This document shows, piece by piece, positions 8,461 to 16,980 of a DNA stretch of 64,000 nt. The notes beneath the pieces are model-generated. The model saw nothing but the letters and a program-made list of their open reading frames with translations, made no database searches and was not told the DNA's origin. A program made the translations under genes and the position numbers. Source of the DNA: Planktothricoides raciborskii GIHE-MW2. Lineage in GTDB: Bacteria > Cyanobacteriota > Cyanobacteriia > Cyanobacteriales > Laspinemataceae. The stretch spans positions 3,707,001 to 3,771,000 of the forward strand of contig NZ_CP159837.1 of assembly GCF_040564635.1 (NCBI RefSeq), in the 5' to 3' direction. Numbering within the stretch: the first letter of the stretch is position 1; each line of letters starts with the position of its first letter.

Positions 8461-8466
8461 TAAAAT
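8461..8466 (+). promoter_or_regulatory. hcp: Possible -10 element of hcp
   Basis: TAAAAT lies 45 bp before the ATG, just after the palindrome, with a ribosome site (AGAGG) near 8500. There is no good -35 box, which fits a promoter that depends on an activator. Confidence 0.4.
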
Positions 8467-8510
8467 AGTAAACAAATAGTAAACAAAGATACTTTTCCAG
8501 AGGATTTACG

Positions 8511-10166
8511 ATGTTTTGCGAACAATGCGAACAAACAGCCAGCGGACAAGGATGCCACCAATGGGGCGCTTGTGGCAAAAGTCCAGAAGTCAATGCGGTT
8601 CAAGACTTATTAATCTATCTCTTGCGTGGGCTTGCTCCCGTGGCAATCCGAGCGAATCAATTGAGTATTTCCACTCAGGAAATCGATCGCTTTACCTGTG
8701 AAGCTATCTTTGCCACCATGACCAATGTTAACTTCGATCAACATCGGTTTACGGATTATATTCGACGGGCGATCGCATACCGGGAAAACCTCAAAACCCA
8801 AATTGAACAAGCCACGGGTGCCACAGAAAACTGGTCAACAATTTCCTGTTTTGAGCCTGATTTTGAGGACAGTTTATCCGCCCAAGGGGAAGATATCGCC
8901 CTGAAATTTATCAGCCAATCTGGTGCAAATGTCGATATTTTTTCCCTCAAATTAACGGTACTGTATGGCATTAAAGGCGTTGCTTCCTATGCCTTTCATG
9001 CTCAAGAAATGGGGCAGGAAGACGATCGCATTTATCAATTTTGCTATGAAGCCCTCGCCGCTTTAGAACGCCAAGACCTCACCCTCGATGATTGGCTGAA
9101 ACTGGCGCTAAAAGTTGGCGAAATTAATCTGCGGACGATGGAATTGCTTGATGCTGGACATACCGGCACTTTTGGTCATCCCGTCCCCACTCCCGTTCCC
9201 CTGAATGCCAAAGTAGGCAAAGCAATTCTCGTTTCCGGTCACGATATTCCCCAACTGGAAGCGGTGCTCAAACAAACCATGAACAAGGGAATTACTGTCT
9301 ACACTCATGGGGAATTATTGCCCGCCCACGGTTATCCCCACCTGAAACAAAACTACCCTCATTTTTATGGGCATTATGGCACCGCATGGCAGAATCAAAC
9401 TAAGGATTTTGCTAAGTTCCCAGGGGCGATTATTATTACCACCAATTGTTTAATGCCGCCCCACGAAAATTATCAGAATAAATTATTTAGCCTTGGGCCT
9501 GTTGGCTATCCCGGATTGAATTCTATTCCTAATGGGCCTGATGGACTGCCGGACTTTTCCCCCGCAATTAATAAAGCTTTAGAGTTACCAGGATTTACGG
9601 AAGCAACCGAACCTCGTCAGGTGACGACTGGTTTCGCCCGCAATGCGGTTTTGAGTGTGGCCGATCGCGTCATTGAAGCGGTGAAAGCGGGACAAATTCG
9701 CCACTTTTTCCTAGTTGGTGGCTGTGATGGGGCAAAACCCGATCGCAACTATTACACCGAACTGGTGGAAAAAGTCCCCAGTGATTGTGTGGTGCTCACC
9801 CTCGCTTGTGGCAAGTTCCGTTTCTTCGACCAAAATTTAGGCGATATTGGTGGCATTCCCCGCTTATTGGATGTGGGACAATGTAATGATGCATATTCAG
9901 CGATTCAAATTGCGATCGCCCTAGCCAATGCGTTTAATGTGGGGGTGAATGAATTGCCCTTATCCATGATTTTGTCCTGGTATGAACAGAAAGCGATCGC
10001 GGTCTTACTCACCTTACTTTATCTAGGAATTCAAGATATTCGCTTAGGCCCAACTTTGCCCGCATTTTTATCACCTAATGTGTTGAAATTGCTATCGGAT
10101 ACATATCATATTAAACCCATCAGTACACCGGATGAAGATTTAGCCGCTTGTTTGGCTAAGGTTTAA
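8511..10166 (+). CDS. hcp: Hybrid cluster protein (hydroxylamine reductase)
   Basis: A 551-residue Hcp. The N-terminal cysteines C3-x2-C6-x8-C15-x5-C21 match the class I pattern that binds a cubane [4Fe-4S] cluster. Hybrid-cluster ligands are visible near GGCDGAKPDR, LACGKFRF and GQCNDAYSA. The family reduces hydroxylamine and, in proteobacteria, NO, and takes part in protein S-nitrosylation; it acts in the cytoplasm under low oxygen or nitrosative stress. Length and motifs are complete. No NADH-dependent Hcr reductase gene is adjacent, so electrons probably come from ferredoxin. A CRP/FNR-like palindrome upstream suggests redox or nitrogen control. Confidence 0.97.
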   Translation: MFCEQCEQTASGQGCHQWGACGKSPEVNAVQDLLIYLLRGLAPVAIRANQLSISTQEIDRFTCEAIFATMTNVNFDQHRFTDYIRRAIAYRENLKTQIEQATGATENWSTISCFEPDFEDSLSAQGEDIALKFISQSGANVDIFSLKLTVLYGIKGVASYAFHAQEMGQEDDRIYQFCYEALAALERQDLTLDDWLKLALKVGEINLRTMELLDAGHTGTFGHPVPTPVPLNAKVGKAILVSGHDIPQLEAVLKQTMNKGITVYTHGELLPAHGYPHLKQNYPHFYGHYGTAWQNQTKDFAKFPGAIIITTNCLMPPHENYQNKLFSLGPVGYPGLNSIPNGPDGLPDFSPAINKALELPGFTEATEPRQVTTGFARNAVLSVADRVIEAVKAGQIRHFFLVGGCDGAKPDRNYYTELVEKVPSDCVVLTLACGKFRFFDQNLGDIGGIPRLLDVGQCNDAYSAIQIAIALANAFNVGVNELPLSMILSWYEQKAIAVLLTLLYLGIQDIRLGPTLPAFLSPNVLKLLSDTYHIKPISTPDEDLAACLAKV

Positions 10167-10175
10167 CAAATACCC

Positions 10176-10417
10176 GTAGGGGCAAAGCATTTCGGCAGAT
10201 AAATTATTGATAAAAACCATAACTTATATACCGAAATGCTTCGCCCTCCCAATAATACCGTAGGGGCGAAGCATTTCGGCTGATAAATTATTGATGAAAA
10301 CGAATAACCTATATACCGAAATGCTTCGCCCTCCCAATAATACCGTAGGGGCAAAGCATTTCGGCTGATAAATTATTGATGAAAACGAATAACCTATATA
10401 CCGAAATGCTTCGCCCT
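10176..10417. repeat. Three tandem hairpin repeats of about 84 bp
   Basis: Units begin near 10176, 10260 and 10345. Each has GTAGGGGC(A/G)AAGCATTTCGG at the left and its complement CCGAAATGCTTCGCCC at the right, so each folds into a long hairpin. The array follows hcp directly and could also end its transcript. Confidence 0.85.
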
Positions 10418-10460
10418 AGTCTAAGATAAAAACTACACCGTTTTTCAGATTACTGAACCG

Positions 10461-10982
10461 CGATCGGGCGAAGCATTCCGGTATTTAATTTAATATTGTA
10501 GGGGCGAATGGCCATTCGCCCCTACGAAATGCTTCGCCCCTACAAATCATTGTGGTTTATTTAATAGAAAACCGCTGTAATATCAAGCGCGATCGCATCT
10601 ATCCGCGATCGCCTCGGATATCAGAAACCGGGTTTCTTTGACTAAACCACGATCGGGCGAAGCATTCCGGTATTTAATTTAATATTTTCAGCAATAATTT
10701 GTCTGCCGGAATGCTTCGCCCCTACAAATGCTTTATGGTTTATTTAATAGAAAACCGCTGTAATATCAAGCGCGATCGCACCTATCCGCGATCGCCTCGG
10801 ATATCAGAAACCGGGTTTCTTTGACTAAACCACGATCGGGCGAAGCATTCCGGTATTTAATTTAATATTTTCAGCAATAATTTGTCTGCCGGAATGCTTC
10901 GCCCCTACAAATGCTTTATGGTTTATTTAATAGAAAACCGCTGTAATATCAAGCGCGATCGCACCTATCCGCGATCGCCTAT
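10461..10982. repeat. Three tandem 183-189-bp palindromic repeats
   Basis: Units begin with CGATCGGGCGAAGCATTCCGG at about 10461, 10650 and 10833. Each contains the hairpin arms GCGAAGCATTCCGG and CCGGAATGCTTCGC (altered in the first unit), HIP1 sites and the run AGAAACCGGGTTTCT. Units two and three are almost identical, so the expansion is recent. No gene is seen between 10167 and 11120. Confidence 0.85.
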
Positions 10983-11120
10983 TTTTTACGCTTAGGGGCA
11001 ATATCAGTAAAAAGCCGATCGCCCACTTCTGTCTCTGTGTCTTGTGTAACGCTGTGGTGAATTGACTATTTTAATCACCCACCAAGTTATCCCGTAATTG
11101 CTGTGTTCTCACCAACTTAA

Positions 11121-14100
11121 TTACACATCGTTTAACCAGTTTTGCAGCACATCCAATAAATTATCTTGTTCCGAGATAAACCCGCGCATGGGTGGATCGA
11201 TGTTTAGGGGATGATTTGCGATGCGATCGCTAATCCAAGCAATAGAAATTTTTCGAGATTTTGCCAACGATAAAGCTATTTCATATAAAGCAGATTGTTT
11301 AAAATTAGGGTTAATCTCTAACCCGCGTAAGTCAAAAATTAAGGCGATTTTTTCAACTTGTAAAGAAATCGTTAGGTTAGCAAGTTCTCGCTTTAAATCT
11401 GATTTACCTTTGATGGTGGGAATGGGTTCATTGTGGGCAATTTGCTCAAATATTTGATTAGCTAATTCTTGGGCAATTTCAGCGATATCGGTTTCTTTGA
11501 CGAGGATTTCCAGTTGTTCAAGGCAACAAAATATTTTGTTAGAGACTGGTTGCAGTTGAGAGCAAATATCTTGTTGTGCTTCTAGTTGTTCTGCGATTAA
11601 GTTGCGATCGTTGTGCCATGCCATGCAAAAATCTGGGTAGGGTAAATCTTGGGCAATATTCCAGAGAACTTTGTAGCAAGTTGTAAAGAGATTAAAGTCA
11701 TTTTCGTAAGTTTCATCGTTGAAGTAGGGCTGTAAGGCAGTGACTACATATTTTCGGTTTTCATTGGTGGTGATAATTTTCCCTAAACAATAGGCAGCCG
11801 CGATATGGGTATCTTCATCTTCAGGGGCTTCGAGAACTTTGACTAAAGCAGCGATCGCCGTTTGATTGCCTGGGTCGATTTCTCCTAAACTCCTGGCAGC
11901 CAGCCAACGGGTATCTTTATTTTTAGTAATTTCGAGAAGTCTAACCAAAGCAGTAATCGCCGTTTCATTGCCTTGTCCGATTTCCCCTAAACAATTGACA
12001 GCCTTCCTGCGGGTATGTTCATCTTCAGTCTTTTTGAGAACTTCGACCAAAGCAGCGATCGCTGTTTCATCGCCTTGTCCGATTTTCCCTAAACAATAAA
12101 TAGCCTGCCTATGGGTATCTTCATTATCAGTGTCTTCGATAACTTTGACCAAAACCGCGATCGCTGTTTTATTGCCTTGTCCGATTTTCCATAAATATTC
12201 GGCAGCCGCGATATGGGTATCTTCATCTTCAGTGGTTTCGATAACTTTGACCAAAGCAGTAATCGCTGTTTTATTGCCTTGTCCGATTTTCCCTAAACTA
12301 TCGACAACCTGCCAACGGGTACTTTCATTATCAGTAGTTTCAATAACTTTGACCAAAGCAGTAATCGCTGTTTTATTGCCTTGTCCGATTTCTCCTAAAC
12401 AATCGACAGCCTGCCAACGGGTATTTTCATCTTCAGTGGTTTCGATAACTTTGACCAAAGCAGCGATCGCTGTTTCATTGCCTGGGTCAATTTGCCCTAA
12501 ACTCTCGGCAGCCTCGATAAGGGTATCTTCATCTTCAGTGAGATCGAGAAATTTGACCAAAGCAGCGATCGCTGTTTTATTGCCTTGTCCGATTTTCCCT
12601 AAACTATCGACAACCTGCCAACGGGTACTTTCATTATCAGTAGTTTCGAGAATTCTGACCAAAGCAGCGATCGCCTTTTTATTGCCTGGGTCGATGTTCC
12701 CTAAACAATAGGCAGCCCACCAACGGGTATCGTCATTATCAGTATCTTTGATAACTTTGACTAAAGCCGCGATCGCCTTTTTATTGCCTGGGTCGATTTC
12801 TCCTAAACTATCGGCAGCTTCCCTACAGGTATCTTCATTGCATTGAGGATGTTCAAGAATTTGACAAAGTTCTTGAATAGTGCGTTTACGGTCAGTTTGG
12901 GGCAAAATTTCCCTGGCACCGAATTTGATTGGATCGAGAAAGGTGCGCCATTGTTGTTTTTCCTGGTGGTAATAGCCAAAACCCCACTGGACTATCTGCT
13001 TGACAATGGCGTCAGCTAGAGAACAGGTTTTAAACTCACTAATTCCTGCTGCTGCCATAAAATAGGCGCGATCCTCATAAAAACCTCCATCACACCCGTC
13101 ATCAAAATTCACTAACTTTTCTATAAACTCCTCTTTCTTCTTATTAAACTTCTTAAACTTCTCCTGATCTGTAACATCGCTACGACCCAACCAGAATAAA
13201 ATTACCTGTTTCCATTGCGGTTCAAAAATGCGGTATTCTTTCCCTGGCACTGGACAATTTACATGATTGCGAGGTAAAAAATCATCCCAATCATCCACCG
13301 CTAAGGCGGCAAAATATTCTTGAAACGTCAGATGTAAAAAAGCATAAATCGGTTCTGGCAAACGTTCTATCGGATTCAACCATCCCAAATTTTTAAAGCA
13401 TTGAAAAATTTGGCGACTTCCCATAATTGTCACTATCCAACTTTCTGACAACTGGAACCGGGAAACCTCATATTTTTGTTCTATTGCAGCCAATGCTAAC
13501 CGGGCTAAAGCTTGATCTATTTCTGAACGTTGATTTAAAATTTTCTCATCGGCTTTCCAGCGATAAACCCAATCAACAAACTGACAATATAACTCTGCTT
13601 GCGTATCCGGCAACCCGCCCCCCCCGGTCTGCCAAATTTGGCACAACATCCACAACCGCAAAGGATTCTGAATTAACCGATTGAAAGCCAAATTTTCTGA
13701 TTTGGCCAACTCTTTCTCTAAACTTTCTCCTGTGGTAGCATCTCCTATTTCCTTAAACCAATTGCCAATATACTGATTGACCTGTTCCCGGCTAAACTCC
13801 AAATTTTTAAATACATCAAACCCGGAAAAAGCATTTTTATCCGCTTCCCAAACATTCACGCGACAAGTCACTACCACTCGCGCATCTTGCAGCCATCCTC
13901 CTAATAGGGCAGAAACATGACGGCTTTCTATTTTCGAGGTCATTTCATCTAGACCATCCAACAATAACCAAATCCGATTTTTCTCTTGTTTCAGCGCGTC
14001 AATGGTCAGATTTTCACCTGCCAGCCATAAGTCCTCAATATATTTATAAACCGTTGCTTGGGTTAAATCTGCTAAAGATACCCAAATCGGCAATCCCAAA

Positions 14101-14768
14101 TTTTGGTCTAAAATCCAATCCGCAATTTTCTGTAACCGCGTCGTTTTCCCCGAACCCGGTTCGCCAATAATGGCAATTTTTCGCCCTTGACTAATTTCGC
14201 TTTTCCCTTGTCGCAATACTTCCTCAAAAAAGCGCTTTTCCTCAATCGGAATCAGTGTTTTTTTTTCCGTTTCTTCTGGCTGATTTTTTAATTTAGGTTT
14301 AGGCGGTTTGCGTTCAACAATGGCCAAAGGAACATAAACCTTTTCCAGTTTTGGCGCTATCCCATAGGCATTGGTAAAAGGGTTGGTGGTGAGTTCTTTT
14401 TGCTGCGCGAGGTTTCGTTCGCAAATTTCGCGCCAGTTGATCGGTTTTTCCGCAGGTGTCGCGGGTTGTGCTTGTAACCATTCCTGATATTTCTCTTCTA
14501 ACCATTCGAGTAAACGCTTGCCTTTTTGTGGACCTGAATCTTCTAATGTCTTGCAACCCTTGAGGTTTTGCTTACTGAATTCAAATTTATTAAAAATTGC
14601 TGTTTTAAATTTTTTGTAATTTTCGGTTTCCTTGGGAATCTTGTTTTGAACCTCTTTATCCGGTTTTTCCTTATTCTCTTCACTCCATCGGATCCGGAAA
14701 ATCTTGGTTTCCTCTGGTGATAATCCAAACTCATCAGCAATTTCTCTTAAAAAATTATCCCAAGTCAT
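11121..14768 (-). CDS. NACHT ATPase with HEAT-repeat array (bacterial NLR-like)
   Basis: A 1215-residue STAND ATPase. It has a short helical N-terminal domain (1-100), a linker typical of cyanobacterial NACHT proteins (TTNPFTNAYG, then VYVPLAIVERK), a Walker A GEPGSGKTT at 202-210 and a Walker B LLLDGLDEM at 268-276, then winged-helix and helical domains. From about 640 to 1010 there are ten full HEAT units of 34 residues plus one partial unit, each close to TAIAALVKVIETTEDENT...LGEIGQGN. The C-terminal 120 residues are separate. Related NACHT proteins sense invaders and act in antiphage defence; the trigger and effector here are unknown. The repeat DNA (102-bp period) is very similar between units. 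Neighbours give no partner. Confidence 0.9.
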   Translation of the reverse strand: MTWDNFLREIADEFGLSPEETKIFRIRWSEENKEKPDKEVQNKIPKETENYKKFKTAIFNKFEFSKQNLKGCKTLEDSGPQKGKRLLEWLEEKYQEWLQAQPATPAEKPINWREICERNLAQQKELTTNPFTNAYGIAPKLEKVYVPLAIVERKPPKPKLKNQPEETEKKTLIPIEEKRFFEEVLRQGKSEISQGRKIAIIGEPGSGKTTRLQKIADWILDQNLGLPIWVSLADLTQATVYKYIEDLWLAGENLTIDALKQEKNRIWLLLDGLDEMTSKIESRHVSALLGGWLQDARVVVTCRVNVWEADKNAFSGFDVFKNLEFSREQVNQYIGNWFKEIGDATTGESLEKELAKSENLAFNRLIQNPLRLWMLCQIWQTGGGGLPDTQAELYCQFVDWVYRWKADEKILNQRSEIDQALARLALAAIEQKYEVSRFQLSESWIVTIMGSRQIFQCFKNLGWLNPIERLPEPIYAFLHLTFQEYFAALAVDDWDDFLPRNHVNCPVPGKEYRIFEPQWKQVILFWLGRSDVTDQEKFKKFNKKKEEFIEKLVNFDDGCDGGFYEDRAYFMAAAGISEFKTCSLADAIVKQIVQWGFGYYHQEKQQWRTFLDPIKFGAREILPQTDRKRTIQELCQILEHPQCNEDTCREAADSLGEIDPGNKKAIAALVKVIKDTDNDDTRWWAAYCLGNIDPGNKKAIAALVRILETTDNESTRWQVVDSLGKIGQGNKTAIAALVKFLDLTEDEDTLIEAAESLGQIDPGNETAIAALVKVIETTEDENTRWQAVDCLGEIGQGNKTAITALVKVIETTDNESTRWQVVDSLGKIGQGNKTAITALVKVIETTEDEDTHIAAAEYLWKIGQGNKTAIAVLVKVIEDTDNEDTHRQAIYCLGKIGQGDETAIAALVEVLKKTEDEHTRRKAVNCLGEIGQGNETAITALVRLLEITKNKDTRWLAARSLGEIDPGNQTAIAALVKVLEAPEDEDTHIAAAYCLGKIITTNENRKYVVTALQPYFNDETYENDFNLFTTCYKVLWNIAQDLPYPDFCMAWHNDRNLIAEQLEAQQDICSQLQPVSNKIFCCLEQLEILVKETDIAEIAQELANQIFEQIAHNEPIPTIKGKSDLKRELANLTISLQVEKIALIFDLRGLEINPNFKQSALYEIALSLAKSRKISIAWISDRIANHPLNIDPPMRGFISEQDNLLDVLQNWLNDV

Positions 14769-14867
14769 CGCGATCGCACTCTCTAGCTATCACTATATAT
14801 ATGAATCATCCTCAATACCAAGGGCTTTAAATCCTTGGCTACTATGATTTTATCGCATTTTTCCCCT

Positions 14868-14889
14868 AAGTGGAATAAAGATTCCACTT
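14868..14889. repeat. Hairpin with a third direct copy
   Basis: AAGTGGAAT-AAAG-ATTCCACTT forms a 9-bp stem with a 4-nt loop, and the arm plus flank (CCTAAGTGGAATAAA) is repeated directly at about 14898-14912. It lies between divergent genes and could be an operator for the small gene at 14988. Confidence 0.55.
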
Positions 14890-14987
14890 AGATTTGCCCT
14901 AAGTGGAATAAAAAGGGGACTGACTTTCTCTGAGTAACTGCCTAAGATTGAGTTAATCGGACAAAACTAAGATTTGGAGTCAATAAA

Positions 14988-15236
14988 ATGAACGCTTACC
15001 AACTCAGCCTATTTGGAGAACCCACCCCAATCAACCACCAACAATCCCGCAAATCTGCACCACGGCAACAGACCCACATCATCCAATGCAGCACCGAACA
15101 AGCGGCAATTTTAATGGAGATTTCTAAATCAACTCTCTACTCTGCCCGCAAGCAAGGCAAGACATATCAAAACAACGGATGGACTGCCCAATCAAATGGT
15201 AAAAATTCCTGGATTCTGACTCACCATTGCAGCTAA
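14988..15236 (+). CDS. Small hypothetical protein
   Basis: An 82-residue protein beginning MNAYQLSLFGEP, with a possible short helix-turn-helix-like part (EQAAILMEISKSTLYSARKQ) that may bind nucleic acid. GGAG lies 11 nt before the ATG. I do not recognise the family. It may share an upstream region with the following nuclease-like gene, 112 bp downstream, but the intervening DNA holds a repeat hairpin. Confidence 0.5.
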   Translation: MNAYQLSLFGEPTPINHQQSRKSAPRQQTHIIQCSTEQAAILMEISKSTLYSARKQGKTYQNNGWTAQSNGKNSWILTHHCS

Positions 15237-15286
15237 TTCCAAGTAATATCATCCCAATTTATTCTTGGGATGAACCAGTTAAGATC

Positions 15287-15320
15287 CCCCCAACCCCCCT
15301 TTTTAAGGGGGGCTTTAGAA
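15287..15320. repeat. C-rich/G-rich hairpin repeat
   Basis: A CCCCCCTTTTTAAGGGGGG core, the same hairpin family as at 19917-19958 and 56735-56845, placed just upstream of the DUF2726-like gene. Confidence 0.6.
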
Positions 15321-15348
15321 ATAAAAAGAGAAATAAGGAGAAATTACA

Positions 15349-15894
15349 ATGTTTGCTTATTCCCAACCGCCCAATCAACCGCAACTCAACCCAAGTAATC
15401 CAACCACAAACCAGTCTCCGGTTTCTTTATGCTTTGAACGAGGCGAAATGGTCAATGCTTATGTGCTATCAGTTGCCGAATTACTGCGCGATATTTTAGG
15501 CGATGATTACTGGTATAGTTTTGATTTTCCGTTGCAAATGCTGTGTAATAAACGAGAACATATTTTCTTGCCTAAAGAACTCTGGCAATTTTGGGTCAAT
15601 TCGCGAGTTGATATTGCCATAATGAATAGTCAAGTCGGAAAAAATTGCCGTCAAGCCAGTTTACTGGTTGAATGTCAATCACCTTTTCATGATCGCCCCG
15701 AAGTGGAACTGAACGATCGCACCAAAGCCAAAGTAATTGCCGCTTCTCGGATTCCGTTAATTTATGTGCAATATGTGGACTATCCCAGAGTCTTGAAATT
15801 TTGGAACTTGGGCAAAGAGGAAATACTTTATAATCCATTTAACCAAAAAGGTCGTTCAGAATTAGTGGCATTTTTACAGGAGCAATTTTTCTAA
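15349..15894 (+). CDS. DUF2726-like predicted nuclease-fold protein
   Basis: A 181-residue protein resembling DUF2726, a restriction-endonuclease-like fold. The candidate site is VDIAIMN (Asp) followed by LLVECQSP (E-x-Q) and a downstream helix DRTKAKVIAASRIPLIYV, the usual order in this family. The first 35 residues are Pro/Asn/Gln-rich and probably disordered. The E-x-Q variant in place of E-x-K also occurs in active nucleases, so activity cannot be excluded. An AAGGAG site precedes the ATG. Function unknown. Confidence 0.72.
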   Translation: MFAYSQPPNQPQLNPSNPTTNQSPVSLCFERGEMVNAYVLSVAELLRDILGDDYWYSFDFPLQMLCNKREHIFLPKELWQFWVNSRVDIAIMNSQVGKNCRQASLLVECQSPFHDRPEVELNDRTKAKVIAASRIPLIYVQYVDYPRVLKFWNLGKEEILYNPFNQKGRSELVAFLQEQFF

Positions 15895-16264
15895 ACTTTG
15901 AAAATGTAGATTGTTGGCAAAAAGCCATTGTATTGTCAGGCTAATTTTATTCTTTCTTGGCTGTACAAAGGCTTTTTAATAGAGCAATTGGGAGAATATC
16001 AAACGGCCATAATTTGTTATAATAAATGGCGCTCAAACTCATAAAATATCAAATCGATCCCTGACTTTGGCGACTATTTCCAATCCGATTAAACTGCCCA
16101 AGGGTAAGTATTCGGAGTCAGAAAGAAAGCCCCTGGAAAGAGAGGAAGCGATCGCACTCAGTTTAAGTAAGCAAAAGCAATTTGCCGGGGAAATATGCCA
16201 GGAATAACGGCAGCCAGAATAAAAAAGAAAATCTACAACAGCGATCGCTATTATAATTAAATTA
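15895..16264 (+). pseudogene. Gene remnants, including a TPR fragment, before the group II intron
   Basis: No intact gene. From 15958 the plus strand reads LYKGFLIEQLGEYQTAIICYN, a recognisable TPR unit with no start codon. A second frame (about 16060-16206) encodes ISNPIKLPKGKYSESERKPL and continues to a stop, and it resembles the tail of an unknown protein. Both look like debris of deleted genes. Confidence 0.45.
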
Positions 16265-16980
16265 GTGCGATTCGTTCACGCGGAAAGCGGACGGGGAAAC
16301 CCGGAAGCGTGCGCGTGGTAATGGTTTCGTCAGACGCCGTGTACTAACAGGCTCCGCCTGCACTCGTGTCACGAACCATTATAACTGTGGATTTGTTGTC
16401 TTAAATGGAGGACAAATACCCGGATTTTCTGGCAAAAGAAGAATCTTAACAAAAGATTTAACAATTGCCAGGGGTAATTAGGCATCAGCCCCACCCGGAG
16501 ACTCACCATCAAAGGTGTGAAGCGGGCTGAAAAGGAGGTAACGCTTAACCAGTAAGGGAATCCCTTCGAGCCAATTAGTCAAGGTCAGCCGCGAGGCAAA
16601 TGTCCGACTTGAACCCTCTTAACTATAAAGTAGCGAAATCTGGTTGGAACGCTGCGACCAAAAGGTCATGGGGAAAGTGTGGGGGAATTAATTAGTCACC
16701 CACAAAAGATACGGAGCTCGACGTCCTACGTATTAGCGAAGTCCCAAAAGTACCCAGGGGGAAAGGGCAGCATCCTAAAACTAATAATCCCAAATCCACG
16801 GAACGAGGTAAAGCCCATGCCGGCTCTTAGGAGAGGTCGATACTCCTAAGTAGTGATAAGTGTAAGCGAAAGCCACATGGGTGAGAGATACAGCGCAGAA
16901 GCCAAAGACCAGCCTAACAACTGGTATATGCAGACAGCCTGTGCCTAAGTTGAAATGTAGAGTTTCAAGTAGAAGTATAT

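Larger units (their letters stand above)
8168..8510. other. hcp upstream region with a Uma2 3'-end remnant
   Basis: No complete gene. It contains several HIP1 octamers, a remnant resembling the end of the adjacent Uma2 gene at about 8299-8330, and the hcp operator and promoter described separately. Confidence 0.6.

Noticed and set aside
10163-10354. Minus-strand 63-residue ORF after hcp
   Set aside because: It is a translation of the 84-bp hairpin repeats and has no independent protein-like features.
10176-10982. Possible CRISPR array
   Set aside because: Units are 84 and about 185 bp with repeated interiors and no unique spacers; no cas genes are seen.
11866-12711. Plus-strand ORFs (77 and 193 residues) opposite the NACHT-HEAT repeats
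   Set aside because: Their repetitive sequence comes from the antisense of the HEAT units; no ribosome site or own family.
15227-15499. 90-residue frame over the C-rich repeat
   Set aside because: It overlaps the DUF2726-like gene in another frame and spans a repeat hairpin.
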